From: an uncultured Saccharospirillaceae bacterium
GTDB taxonomy: Bacteria; Bacteroidota; Bacteroidia; Flavobacteriales_D; CAJJDF01
Direction: 5' to 3'
DNA length: 64,000 nucleotides
Assembly (NCBI GenBank): GCA_950054195.1
Contig: CATLPG010000011.1
Span: 1-64,000, forward strand
Position numbers and translations under genes: made by a program. Each line of letters opens with the position of its first letter. Position 1 is the first letter of the stretch. The notes beneath the pieces are model-generated. The model saw only the letters and a program-made list of their open reading frames with translations. It was not told the DNA's origin and ran no database searches. Positions 47,301 through 55,239 of the stretch are shown here, one piece after another.

Positions 47301-48242
47301 AGGGTGAGCTAATCCGTAAATCGAAGTTCCTGAACCATTAAAAGTAACATCATAAGCTCCAGAGGTTGTAGGATAACCTGTTCCAAAAATAGTTCCAGCA
47401 GCATATGTATTTCCATCGATATCATAAGTTGCCGTTGAACCAAAATTGTTGGCTGTTGACCCTGTATAGGTTGAAAATATAAGAATAGGGTCTATAATTA
47501 AAGGGTGATTTTTATCGTAACCTTCGGGAAATTCAAAAGAAACTTCATTTCTATTAAGAACGAAATTGCACGAAACTGTTACTTTTTGACCATCAATTTC
47601 TTGATAAGCAACAGGTTTTTGTTCAATAACATCGGATATGGATGTTTTTACCACTAACATCCCATGTTTTATTTTCAGTTTATCAGCTCCCTCATAATCC
47701 AAAATGATCTTTGTGGGATCTCCACTAGGTTGGATGATAAAGTCGTATTTTAAATTTCCATCTTGTTCGTAGATACTAAAATCGATGTTGTCATAAACAT
47801 TCTGATAATATAATTCGTGGTATGCTCTAACATTAGAAGCCCACTTGGAAGAATCATTTCCAATAAAGTAGTTCTCATAAGAAATTGAAGCATGTTTTTT
47901 TGAAATGGATGGATTTTTATTTGCTCCCTTAAATTTCATTTTCAACCCATGCGCTTTAATTTTCTTAGGAAACTTTTTTCTAGTTCCAACATGTAGTTCA
48001 CTAATAAATGAACGATCTACAAAGTGGTAAGTTAATCCTGTTTTTTCCAAAAAAAGTGCTCCTTGTTGTAAATCGACTTTAAATTCACAGTTTGGATGCC
48101 ATTGACCTTTGTTTTCTTTAAATAAATATGCAGGGAATAAAGCTTCTTCATTATGGTCGTGCATATGATCATGCTGACTATTGAGAGGGAGGAAATTCAA
48201 CATCCATGCACTAAACAAAATTATATGTAATTTATTAATCAT
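44334..48242 (-). CDS. Large T9SS type B cargo protein with SBBP and PKD repeats
   Basis: 1302 residues. The signal peptide ends LNSQ, followed by the His-rich HDHMHDHN. Residues about 38-270 form the N-terminal domain typical of Bacteroidota SBBP proteins (LFKENKGQWHPNCEFKVDL, YHELYYQNVYDNIDFSIYE, YDFIIQPSGDPTKI). From about 270 to 765 there are SBBP beta-propeller repeats (FSTYTGSTANNFG, YSTYIGGSLAETPQ, WGTYFGSTGSESGYG). A PKD domain lies near 770-835 (YFWDFGDGNTSTDFEPTHAY), followed by four Ig-like repeats with C..D/Y-LWSP patterns. A type B sorting domain closes the protein (about 1215-1302; FTPDGDGVNDVF, YNRWGQLIF). Confidence 0.88.
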   Translation of the reverse strand: MINKLHIILFSAWMLNFLPLNSQHDHMHDHNEEALFPAYLFKENKGQWHPNCEFKVDLQQGALFLEKTGLTYHFVDRSFISELHVGTRKKFPKKIKAHGLKMKFKGANKNPSISKKHASISYENYFIGNDSSKWASNVRAYHELYYQNVYDNIDFSIYEQDGNLKYDFIIQPSGDPTKIILDYEGADKLKIKHGMLVVKTSISDVIEQKPVAYQEIDGQKVTVSCNFVLNRNEVSFEFPEGYDKNHPLIIDPILIFSTYTGSTANNFGSTATYDIDGNTYAAGTIFGTGYPTTSGAYDVTFNGSGTSIYGLAHPDVGISKFNANGGALIYSTYIGGSLAETPQSLVVNDNYELYIFGSTGSSNFPTTAGAYDGTFNGGGNIGIAGAAIEHPNGTDIFISKLNATGTTMLSSTYVGGSGDDGTLNPSGLTMNYGDWFRGEIIVDNNDNCYISTSSTSSNFPVTDGSSLAGNVDAVFFKMNANLSNILWGTYFGSTGSESGYGIQLDGSNNIFVTGGSTSVSLPSASTSGNGGVDGYIAKYDPNGSLLTSRHIGTGAYDQTFLIQVDIYDDVYVVGQSRGSMPVTPGKYNNPNSGQFIQKFDNTITTMEWSTVFGRSSGNIDISLTAFLVNDCGLVYVCGWGGSSNTGNIPTSTTSGLPVTNDAFQATTDGDDFYLMVLSRDAQNLLYGTFFGGGTSSEHVDGGTSRFDKDGNVYQAVCAGCGGNSDFPTTAGVWSNTNNSTGCNLAIFKFNVEIVYAIASTPQAFYCWPAPVTFDNQSNGGNTYFWDFGDGNTSTDFEPTHAYASGGTYQVKLVVSDSTGCVLPDSNTITIELYNPIQAQVTPTTFICPNETIQLNASGGTSYLWSPANSLSDATIANPVASPGTTNTTYQVIVSDQCGADTAEVTIGIFDITTSATADTIVCLGDTVPITATGGGTYTWSPANFVTQPNNGSTGAFPNQSTQYYVSIITPDGCPTMDSVYIAVDQTLPINTLTNDTAMCNGESMPLLAGGARSYLWNPSSTLDTNAGNNVIATPQQTTTYSVDFTNACGTVTDNVTVEIIKPTAIASPPLTICYNDTFLLTASGGVGYNWFPKNNLASPLNDSTLGFPYQPQEYYVIVTDSLGCTDTANTSISYFPIPTIDAGEDKIIIYGQDVTLGATHSGGSFFWDSSAYLNCLSCENTAAFPEATTTFYANILDHYGCIARDSVTISLDGVIYVPNSFTPDGDGVNDVFKVNALDLTKFEMSIYNRWGQLIFETEDIAVGWNGNFKGEKVKMDTYVWKITYSDVNSTNQKLIGHVNVIR

Positions 48243-48362
48243 ATACTACCAATAATATAACGCAACAATTAAGCCAAGGATGCCTTTTTAAGTAAAAAAA
48301 TAACCTTTATTTTTATTGTTAATTATTATAAGGGTGTTTCACTTAAATGTACGATTAAATAC

Positions 48363-49379
48363 GTGGAAATTTTAACAAACCAATCTGTTTTTCAATACAA
48401 TACTTTTGGAATAGATGTAAAAACAAAATATTTAGCTTCTTTTAAAAATATTGAAGAGTTAAAAGAGTTGCTGCAAAGCCCACTAATTCAAGAGGAGAAA
48501 AAACTTATTATTGGAGGAGGAAGCAATGTTTTGTTTACAAAGAATTATGAGGGCGTAATTTTAGTCAATAAAATTACTGGTATTGATATAGTTGAGGAAA
48601 ACGAAGAGCATGTTTTAGTTAAAGTTGGAGCGGGTGAAAATTGGCATGAATTTGTTATGTGGTCTATCAATAATCAATATGCAGGAATTGAAAACCTATC
48701 ATTAATACCTGGGAGTGTTGGTGCTAGCCCGATGCAAAATATTGGAGCTTATGGTGTAGAAATTAAAGATGTGTTCCATCAATTAGAAGCAGTAGAAATA
48801 AAAACAGGCAATACTCAAGTTTTTAATCACAAAGAATGTGCTTTTGGTTACCGTGAAAGTGTGTTTAAAAATGTACTTAAAGATCAGTTTGTTATTACTT
48901 CAGTGACCTACAAGCTAAATAAGAAACCAGTTTATAACATTTCTTATGGAGCAATTAAACAGCAATTAGAAGAAAACAATGTGGAAGATTTAAGCATAAA
49001 GGAAGTAGCTAATGCTGTTATTCAAATAAGACAAAGTAAACTACCCGATCCTCAAAAAATTGGAAATGCAGGTAGTTTTTTTAAAAATCCTATAGTATCC
49101 CAAGCTAAATTTGAAGAGTTAAAACAGAAATTTCCAGAAATAGCTCATTACCTATTACCAGATAGTACAGTCAAACTCGCTGCAGGCTGGTTAATTGATA
49201 ATTTGGGATGGAAAGGAAAAAGGGTTAACAATCATGGTGTTCATAGCAAACAAGCATTGGTTCTTGTTAATTACGGAGGAAGCAGTGGAGAAGATATATA
49301 TAATCTTTCAGAAGATATCATTGCTTCAGTAAAGGAAGCTTATGGAGTAGAGTTAGAACGAGAAGTTAATATTTACTAA
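48363..49379 (+). CDS. murB: UDP-N-acetylenolpyruvoylglucosamine reductase
   Basis: 338 residues from a GTG start, since no ATG lies close ahead. It reduces UDP-GlcNAc-enolpyruvate to UDP-MurNAc in peptidoglycan synthesis. FAD-binding motifs are LIIGGGSNVLFT and GIENLSLIPGSVGASPMQNIGAYGVE. The catalytic CAFGYRESVFK, and KIGNAGSFFKNP with the proton-donor Ser, are present. It is the long MurB type, as in E. coli. It is followed after 2 bases by a WbqC gene. Confidence 0.96.
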   Translation: MEILTNQSVFQYNTFGIDVKTKYLASFKNIEELKELLQSPLIQEEKKLIIGGGSNVLFTKNYEGVILVNKITGIDIVEENEEHVLVKVGAGENWHEFVMWSINNQYAGIENLSLIPGSVGASPMQNIGAYGVEIKDVFHQLEAVEIKTGNTQVFNHKECAFGYRESVFKNVLKDQFVITSVTYKLNKKPVYNISYGAIKQQLEENNVEDLSIKEVANAVIQIRQSKLPDPQKIGNAGSFFKNPIVSQAKFEELKQKFPEIAHYLLPDSTVKLAAGWLIDNLGWKGKRVNNHGVHSKQALVLVNYGGSSGEDIYNLSEDIIASVKEAYGVELEREVNIY

Positions 49380-49381
49380 AT

Positions 49382-49993
49382 ATGATTTTACCAATAGTTT
49401 ATGCAGGGAATATCGAATACTTTTCGTTATTACTTAATAGTGAATCACCGATATTTTTAGATGGTTATGAGCATTTTGTCAAACAAACTTATCGTAATAG
49501 AACAGAAATTTACGGAGCAAATGGGAAATTGTCTTTAATTATACCATTAATTAAACGTAACAAACGTACTCCAATGAATGAGGTGCTCATAGATTATAGT
49601 CAAAATTGGCAAAAATTACATTGGAAATCGTTTGAATCAGCTTATCGTTCTTCAGCTTATTTTGAGTATTATGAACATCAATTGATTGCATTTTACAAAG
49701 AAAAAAAGTATCAAAAATTAGTTGATTTTAATTTAGCCTTGCTCGAAAGAATATTGACGTTATTAAAACAAGAGGTAAATATAGGTTTCACAACAAGCTA
49801 TACTGAAGTAGAGGGAACTGATTATCGTAAAGAAATAAATCCCAAAAACTCAAAAACCAAAAACTATCCTAAAAAGGATTATTTTCAGGTATTTGATTCG
49901 AGACATGGGTTTATACCTAACCTTTCAATTTTTGATTTATTATTTAATGAGGGACCTAATGCTATAAATATGATTAATCATGGAAAAAATTAG
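49382..49993 (+). CDS. WbqC family protein
   Basis: 203 residues. WbqC proteins, first named in O-antigen clusters, have no settled reaction. Here the family pattern is recognisable from QTYRNRTEIYGANGKLSLIIPLI, DYSQNWQKLHWKSFESAYRSSAYFEYY and the closing IFDLLFNEGPNAI. It lies 2 bases after murB and overlaps the next gene by 14 bases, so the three are a likely operon. Confidence 0.85.
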   Translation: MILPIVYAGNIEYFSLLLNSESPIFLDGYEHFVKQTYRNRTEIYGANGKLSLIIPLIKRNKRTPMNEVLIDYSQNWQKLHWKSFESAYRSSAYFEYYEHQLIAFYKEKKYQKLVDFNLALLERILTLLKQEVNIGFTTSYTEVEGTDYRKEINPKNSKTKNYPKKDYFQVFDSRHGFIPNLSIFDLLFNEGPNAINMINHGKN

Positions 49994-50834
49994 AGTAGGA
50001 GGAGTACCAGAGCATTTTAATTTGCCTTGGCATTTAGCAATAGAGAATAATTTATTCGCTAGCCAAGGATTAGAGATTGAGTGGGTTGTTTTTAAAGGGG
50101 GAACAGGAGCGATGACTCAAGCCCTTAGAAATAATGAGATTGATGTTTGTATTTTGCTTACCGAAGGTATTGTAGCAGATATTGTTAATAGTAACCCAAG
50201 TAAAATCATCGGGCAGTATATCAAAACTCCTCTTATTTGGGGAGTATTTTCGGGGGCTAAAAACCCAATTAGTCACTACGGAGAGATATATAAGAAGCAA
50301 TATGCAATTAGTAGGTATGGTTCTGGGTCACATCTAATGCCACAGGTAGATGCTTTTAATAAAGGTCTTAGATTAAATGATGATCAATTTACTATTATCA
50401 AAAACTTAGACGGTGCATTGAAATCATTAAGTAATATAGAAACAGATGTTTTTTATTGGGAAAAGTATACTACAAAACCGTATGTTGATCAGGGTATTTT
50501 AAAACATTTAGGTGATTACGTAACACCTTGGCCGTGCTTTATGATTACAGCTACTGATGATGCAATAGCAACAAAAGAAGATGCTTTATCCAAAATGTTA
50601 GATGTTATTTATTTTACCACTAAACAGTTTATGAGTGCTGTTAATACGATTGAAGAAGTTTCAAAAAGATACAATCAGAAAATTGAAGACGTTGAGAATT
50701 GGTTTTATAGTACCGAATGGGCAATTGATAGAAAAGTAAGTACTAAAATGGTCGACAATGTACTTTACACATTAAAAAAAGCGGGAATTATTGAACAAAC
50801 TGTACCAATTAAAGAAATTCTTAAACTTGTTTAA
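49980..50834 (+). CDS. Cytoplasmic periplasmic-binding-protein-like (NMT1/Ca3427-like) protein
   Basis: 284 residues with the type 2 periplasmic-binding fold of NMT1/SsuA proteins: IRVGGVPEHFNLPWHLAIENNLF, then GLEIEWVVFKGGTGAMTQALRNNEIDVCILLTEGI and YAISRYGSGSHLMPQVDAF. There is no signal peptide or lipobox, and no permease or ATPase gene is near, so it is unlikely to serve an importer. From memory, the closest named relatives are the fungal Ca3427-like group, whose ligand is not established. Its start overlaps WbqC by 14 bases. Function is open: perhaps a ligand-sensing or small-molecule enzyme. Confidence 0.78.
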   Translation: MEKIRVGGVPEHFNLPWHLAIENNLFASQGLEIEWVVFKGGTGAMTQALRNNEIDVCILLTEGIVADIVNSNPSKIIGQYIKTPLIWGVFSGAKNPISHYGEIYKKQYAISRYGSGSHLMPQVDAFNKGLRLNDDQFTIIKNLDGALKSLSNIETDVFYWEKYTTKPYVDQGILKHLGDYVTPWPCFMITATDDAIATKEDALSKMLDVIYFTTKQFMSAVNTIEEVSKRYNQKIEDVENWFYSTEWAIDRKVSTKMVDNVLYTLKKAGIIEQTVPIKEILKLV

Positions 50835-50867
50835 CAATCAAAAAGTGTTAAGGAAAGTTACATGCAT

Positions 50868-50900
50868 AAAAAAAGACCATCTGGAAGATGGTCTTTTTTT
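50868..50900. terminator. Bidirectional rho-independent terminator
   Basis: GACCATCT (50875-50882) pairs perfectly with AGATGGTC (50886-50893) across a GGA loop, with seven A upstream and seven T downstream, so it works in both directions. It sits between the convergent genes ending at 50834 (+) and 50920 (-) and is the strongest terminator in the window. Confidence 0.9.
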
Positions 50901-50919
50901 GTATATGAATAATTATTAA

Positions 50920-51684
50920 TTAGTCTAATCTAAATTCTACTCTTCTGTTTCTGGCTCTACCTTCTTCTGTATCATTAGTAGCTACAGGCATTGTTTCTCC
51001 ATACCCTTTCTTCGTTAATCTGCTAGCATCAATACCTTGATCTGTAATGTATTTAACAACTGAAGCGGCTCTGTCTTCTGATAATTTTTGATTGTAAGCA
51101 TCTTCTCCTTGGCTATCGGTATGTCCTCTAACTTCAAATTTTACAGTAGGGAATCTTTTCATGAAAGCAACTACTTCATTCAACTCATCATAAGATGATG
51201 TTTTAATCACAGCTTTATCTAATTCAAAATATAAATTTTCAATTTCAAAAACTTCTCCTCTATATAATTCAATGTCATCCTCAGTCATTTTTGACCAATA
51301 AACAGAACTAGATCTATAATCAACATCTTCTTGATCAAATGCTTTCCATTTACCTGTTTGATGATCAACTATCATTGGAATCCAACCAAAAGCAACAGCT
51401 CCCATAAAGAAATCTCCTGCTACATATTTTGGCTGTATACGCCCTTCTAATTCAAATTTGTTAGGTAAATATCCTCTTTTCGTATATTTTACATCGTAAG
51501 TTTCTCTTGAATCTAATTCTAAAGTTACCGGAGTAACACCTTTGTATTCTCCATTTATATATAAATAAGCTTCTTTTGGTTCAACAGAAGCAAAAGTAAT
51601 TTCCTGTGTAAATTCCTTTCTTACTAATGTAGCACAACTAGTAAATACAAGCGTAGCTAATGATAATGTAATAATTTTTTTCAT
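50920..51684 (-). CDS. OmpA-family lipoprotein with PEGA domain
   Basis: 254 residues. The signal peptide has the lipobox VFTSC (about Cys17). A PEGA-like domain follows (about 30-90; EAYLYINGEYKGVTPVTLELDSRETYDVKYTKRGYLP). The C-terminal OmpA/MotB peptidoglycan-binding domain (about 145-254) has LYFELDKAVIKTSS, VRGHTDSQGEDAYNQKLSEDRAASVVKYI and GYGETMPVATNDTEEGRARNRRVEF, including the Asp and Arg residues that bind diaminopimelate. It anchors the outer membrane to the wall. A consensus promoter lies about 75 bases upstream. Confidence 0.92.
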   Translation of the reverse strand: MKKIITLSLATLVFTSCATLVRKEFTQEITFASVEPKEAYLYINGEYKGVTPVTLELDSRETYDVKYTKRGYLPNKFELEGRIQPKYVAGDFFMGAVAFGWIPMIVDHQTGKWKAFDQEDVDYRSSSVYWSKMTEDDIELYRGEVFEIENLYFELDKAVIKTSSYDELNEVVAFMKRFPTVKFEVRGHTDSQGEDAYNQKLSEDRAASVVKYITDQGIDASRLTKKGYGETMPVATNDTEEGRARNRRVEFRLD

Positions 51685-51757
51685 TGATTTAATATTTAAA
51701 GACTTATCTATCTAATATAGAAGACCCTTTTGTTAAAGCTTTCTTTTTTTGACTCGA

Positions 51758-51786
51758 CAAAATTAGCTAAAAAAAAGAATCTTCAA
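51758..51786 (-). promoter_or_regulatory. Candidate promoter of the OmpA-family lipoprotein gene
   Basis: On the minus strand, TTG (51786-51784), an 18-base spacer, then TAATTTTG (51765-51758), a full match to TAnnTTTG. The predicted leader is about 70 bases. Confidence 0.5.
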
Positions 51787-51816
51787 AAAGAATGGATTTT
51801 TAATTAAATTTGATTT

Positions 51817-52668
51817 ATGACAAAACAAATGTTGATAAGCTTAACTTCGTTAGTGTTTTTTTGTTCATTAACTAACAAAAGCATAGGTCAAGAAGAATCA
51901 AAAAGATTGAGATTGGGCTTAACAATGGGCGCATTTTTGCCCTCTAAGGCTTATGCACGCTTCTTAGATGGGTCTCATCCTAATGGAGTAAATCGTGTTT
52001 TAACAGACCCTAATATCCGTCCTCAACTCGAAGAGCTGTTTGGATATGAAATTATTAATTGGACATATCCAGGTAACATGCGGTATGACATCAACTTATA
52101 TTTAGGAGGGCACTTTTCATTAAGAATGGATGAGGATTTTTCATTTATTATGAATGTGAACTTGATGAAAACAAGTGTGAATCAAGTTTTACTTATTTCG
52201 TTAAACAATCCTCAAAACATAGGAGGGACATTTGAACAAGCCATGATTAATGCAGTAGAACAACGATTTGATTTAATGTTGGGTTTAGAAAATGAATTTG
52301 GAGATTATCAAGGCATTGAATTTTATGCAGCTGGAGGCGGACTGTTTAATTATAATCAATTAGAAAGGCATCAGCTTGTAATAAGAAATTCTTTAAGGTA
52401 TGACATCATGAGGCCTCAATTTATTGGAGGACAAGGCCAAAGACAGCGATATAACGGTTACGGTTATGGTTTTTTTGCTAACCTTGGTTTGAGATACCCC
52501 GTTAGTCAAAAATTTACTTTGGATTTAGGAGTTGAAGTAAACCTAACTCAAAACAAACAGTATGTAAGCGATTTAGTTGAAAATACAGGTTATCCAACAG
52601 CTTGGGCCGAAGAAGCTGGAGGATTTAAGTTAAATGGAGGAGCTTATTTACGAATGATTTGGAATTAA
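51817..52668 (+). CDS. Predicted outer-membrane beta-barrel protein
   Basis: 283 residues with a signal peptide ending SIGQ (about residue 24); an ATG four codons in would give a cleaner signal. The rest is strand-rich (LRLGLTMGAFLPS, YDINLYLGGHFSLRMD, FTLDLGVEVNLTQN) and ends AYLRMIWN. It is divergent from the OmpA gene and starts 9 bases before a nitroreductase gene. No specific family is recognised. Confidence 0.68.
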   Translation: MTKQMLISLTSLVFFCSLTNKSIGQEESKRLRLGLTMGAFLPSKAYARFLDGSHPNGVNRVLTDPNIRPQLEELFGYEIINWTYPGNMRYDINLYLGGHFSLRMDEDFSFIMNVNLMKTSVNQVLLISLNNPQNIGGTFEQAMINAVEQRFDLMLGLENEFGDYQGIEFYAAGGGLFNYNQLERHQLVIRNSLRYDIMRPQFIGGQGQRQRYNGYGYGFFANLGLRYPVSQKFTLDLGVEVNLTQNKQYVSDLVENTGYPTAWAEEAGGFKLNGGAYLRMIWN

Positions 52669-52677
52669 TACATTTTT

Positions 52678-53262
52678 ATGAAACATAATTTAAGTGACAT
52701 TACTAGCTTAATTAAAGATAGAAGAACCATCTATCCAGAGCAATATACAGAACGGAAAGTCCATCGAGAAATAGTTGAAGATGTACTAAAAAATGCTATT
52801 TGGGCACCAACTCATGGAAAAACTGAACCTTGGAGGTTTCAAGTGTTTTTATCCGAAGATTCTAGAGAAAAACTATCCGAATTTCAATCAAAGTGGTATA
52901 ACGATAATACTACCGAAGAAACTTTCAATCAAATGAAATTCAATAAATTAAAAAACAGACCATTGATGTCATCGGTAGTTATTGCTGTTAATATGATTCC
53001 TGATCCCAAAGGTAGAATTAGTGAAATTGACGAGATTTCAGCTGTTTCATGTGCTGTGCAAAACATGTATTTAACGGCTACTGCTTACGGAATAGGGGGC
53101 TTTTGGGCAACACCAAAAATTATTTACACAGATGAATTTAAGGCGTTTTTAGGTATTGAAAAAAACGATAAATGTTTAGGATTGTTTTACATGGGATATC
53201 CTTCCATTGATTGGCCTAAAGGACATAGAAAACCGATTGAGTACGTTACCCAATGGCAATAA
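52678..53262 (+). CDS. Nitroreductase family protein
   Basis: A 194-residue FMN-dependent oxidoreductase. Motifs are IKDRRTIYPEQYTERKV, NAIWAPTHGKTEPWRFQVF (FMN-contacting region), AVSCAVQNMYLTATAYGIGGFWATP and LGLFYMGYPS. The natural substrate is unknown; such enzymes reduce quinones, flavins or nitro compounds with NAD(P)H. Its stop overlaps the next small gene by 10 bases. Confidence 0.9.
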   Translation: MKHNLSDITSLIKDRRTIYPEQYTERKVHREIVEDVLKNAIWAPTHGKTEPWRFQVFLSEDSREKLSEFQSKWYNDNTTEETFNQMKFNKLKNRPLMSSVVIAVNMIPDPKGRISEIDEISAVSCAVQNMYLTATAYGIGGFWATPKIIYTDEFKAFLGIEKNDKCLGLFYMGYPSIDWPKGHRKPIEYVTQWQ

Positions 53263-53594
53263 TTGACTATTTACCTAATTATAAAGAGCATCCCACAAAG
53301 GATCATTATTTAATCTTTTCCTTTACCAAAAGGCAAACTGCTGCTACGTTTGAAGATAATCTTAATCAGAATAATATACCTTTTGAAAAGGATGAAGACG
53401 AGCATGGAGTTGAAGAAGTGTTTTTTTATGCTATTAGAACCTATTACAGGAAAGAGGCTGTTAAACAAAACTTATTAGCGCTAGCCAAACATAGGAAGCC
53501 TCTAATAGCCAATAAAATATTAAAGTACGTTATACTAGCTATATTCTTTTTACTACTTTTGGGCGTAATTGTAGGAGCTATTAGTAAAAGTTAA
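53253..53594 (+). CDS. Small membrane protein with DUF2007-like N-terminal part
   Basis: 113 residues: a soluble N-terminal part (FSFTKRQTAATFEDNLNQNNIPFEKD, about 23-48) that resembles short signal-transducing DUF2007-type folds, and one C-terminal membrane helix (about 88-110). The start overlaps the nitroreductase stop by 10 bases and arginase starts 10 bases later, so it is part of an operon. I cannot assign a function, and the DUF2007 likeness is weak. Confidence 0.6.
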   Translation: MAIIDYLPNYKEHPTKDHYLIFSFTKRQTAATFEDNLNQNNIPFEKDEDEHGVEEVFFYAIRTYYRKEAVKQNLLALAKHRKPLIANKILKYVILAIFFLLLLGVIVGAISKS

Positions 53595-53604
53595 TTACCC
53601 CATT

Positions 53605-54582
53605 ATGAATACACCTATTGAACTATTAGAAGTAACTTCAGAATTAGGAGCAGGCACTAGAGGCGCAGCATTAGGAGTAGGCGCACTAAAAGTAGCTGCA
53701 TATAATCAAAAGTCTGATTTTTTTAGTAGATACCCTATCGTACATGTTAGGGATTTTAATGAGTTTTTATTTCAACCGTACACCACAAAAAATGCTATTC
53801 GTATAGAGCATATCCTCAAAGAGTTTGTACAAATTTCAGGATCTGTTTGTTCTACGATGGAAAGAGGTATGTTTCCATTTTTATTATCAGGAGACCATAG
53901 TACTGCTGCAGCAACTATTGGAGGAATCAAAAAGTATAATCCAACCTTGCGTTTAGGGGTTGTTTGGATTGATGCTCACGCAGATATTCATTCTCCTTAT
54001 ACTTCTCCAAGCGGAAATGTTCATGGTATGCCTTTAGGTATTGCTACGCAAATAGATAACCTAGATAAAAAAATTAATGATATCACTCCAGAAACAAAAG
54101 ATTATTGGGAAAAGCTTAAGAAGATTGGAGGGAGAGAACCAAATGTTAAACCAGAAGATATTGTTTATGTTGGAGTTAGAGATACTGAAGCTCCAGAAGA
54201 TTACTTAATAAAAAAGCATAACATAAAGCTTATCTCTGTTGATGAAGTAAAAAAATCAACCACAGCATCAATAGTAGAACAAATAACCAATTATTTAACT
54301 GATTGCGATTTAATTTATATTTCGTTTGATGTGGATTCAATGGATCCTAATGAAGTTTCTCACGGTACAGGTACACCAGTTGAAAATGGACTACCATTAA
54401 ACAAAACACAAAGTCTTTTAAACCAGTTAGTAGCAAATGAAAAAGTATGTTGTTTCGAAATTGTAGAGATCAACCCTTGTTTGGACAACAAACGAAATAA
54501 AATGGCAGAAACTGCGTTTAACATAGTCGATTCGGTAGCTAGAATCATAGAAACTAAGTCAAATACTTACAACCTTTCTTAG
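53605..54582 (+). CDS. Arginase/ureohydrolase, probable arginase
   Basis: 325 residues of the arginase-agmatinase-formiminoglutamase family. Metal-ligand motifs are all present: SGDHSTA (His), WIDAHADIH (three Asp/His ligands) and ISFDVDSMDP (two Asp). The GTGTPVENGLPL loop is closest to arginase rather than agmatinase. It would give ornithine and urea from arginine, feeding the ornithine aminotransferase encoded at 21095. A formimidoylglutamase role cannot be excluded from sequence alone. Confidence 0.85.
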   Translation: MNTPIELLEVTSELGAGTRGAALGVGALKVAAYNQKSDFFSRYPIVHVRDFNEFLFQPYTTKNAIRIEHILKEFVQISGSVCSTMERGMFPFLLSGDHSTAAATIGGIKKYNPTLRLGVVWIDAHADIHSPYTSPSGNVHGMPLGIATQIDNLDKKINDITPETKDYWEKLKKIGGREPNVKPEDIVYVGVRDTEAPEDYLIKKHNIKLISVDEVKKSTTASIVEQITNYLTDCDLIYISFDVDSMDPNEVSHGTGTPVENGLPLNKTQSLLNQLVANEKVCCFEIVEINPCLDNKRNKMAETAFNIVDSVARIIETKSNTYNLS

Positions 54583-54616
54583 TTTTTACCGTATAAGCTA
54601 AAAAAAGAGATTTGTG

Positions 54617-55150
54617 ATGAAAGAATTTGTATTCCGAGTATTGATAGATACTGTTGATGATACAGACGTTTTTAGAGATATAAGTATTCGATCAACTGAT
54701 ACCTTTGAATTATTACACAGAGCTATAATTAATGCTTTTTCGTTTGAAGGAGGTCAAATGGCTTCTTTTTACATGAGTGATGAGGAGTGGAATAAAGGTG
54801 ATGAGATTGGTTTACTAGATATGAGCGGGGAAGATACTGGTTTCCAATTGATGGAACAAACCATTATTGGTGATAAAGTAGAAGAAATAGGTCAAAAACT
54901 AATCTATGTTTACGATTTCTTAAATATGTGGTGCTTTTATGTAGAGCTAAATAAAATTAACGAAGTCTCCTCAGAAAAATTATATCCTAACTTAGAATTA
55001 TCTTTTGGTAAAGCACCTCAAGAATCATCAAAGAGTATCATGGATGATATTGATTTTCCTACTATCGATGAAGATGATTATGGCATTGAAGATGAATTTG
55101 ATGAATGGGAATCACACCAGTTCGAAAATATTGATGATTTAGACATCTGA
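54617..55150 (+). CDS. Plasmid pRiA4b ORF-3-like / IS1096 TnpR-like family protein
   Basis: 177 residues from ATG 54617; the preceding GTG is also in frame. It carries the PRiA4 ORF-3 fold: FVFRVLIDTVDDTDVFRDISIRSTDTFELLHRAI near the N-terminus, then ASFYMSDEEWNKGDEIGL and LIYVYDFLNMWCFYVELNKI. The last 45 residues are very acidic (DEDDYGIEDEFDEWES). The family name comes from mobile elements, but this copy has no transposase or repeats around it and looks like a resident gene of unknown function. Confidence 0.82.
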   Translation: MKEFVFRVLIDTVDDTDVFRDISIRSTDTFELLHRAIINAFSFEGGQMASFYMSDEEWNKGDEIGLLDMSGEDTGFQLMEQTIIGDKVEEIGQKLIYVYDFLNMWCFYVELNKINEVSSEKLYPNLELSFGKAPQESSKSIMDDIDFPTIDEDDYGIEDEFDEWESHQFENIDDLDI

Positions 55151-55239
55151 TCCGTTTAAGGTTTAATTTATTCCTTAAAATAAAACAAGTGCATCACTTC
55201 TAGTTTCTTTTTATATACTTGTTTTATAACTAGCCAATA

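Noticed and set aside
51805-51812. TAAATTTG, a perfect -7 box just before the barrel gene at 51817
   Set aside because: No TTG lies 18-20 bases upstream, and the start codon is only 5 bases away.
54617-55150. Mobile element, because of the IS1096 TnpR-like / pRiA4b ORF-3 family name
   Set aside because: No transposase, terminal repeats or target duplications are seen; this family is common as a chromosomal gene.
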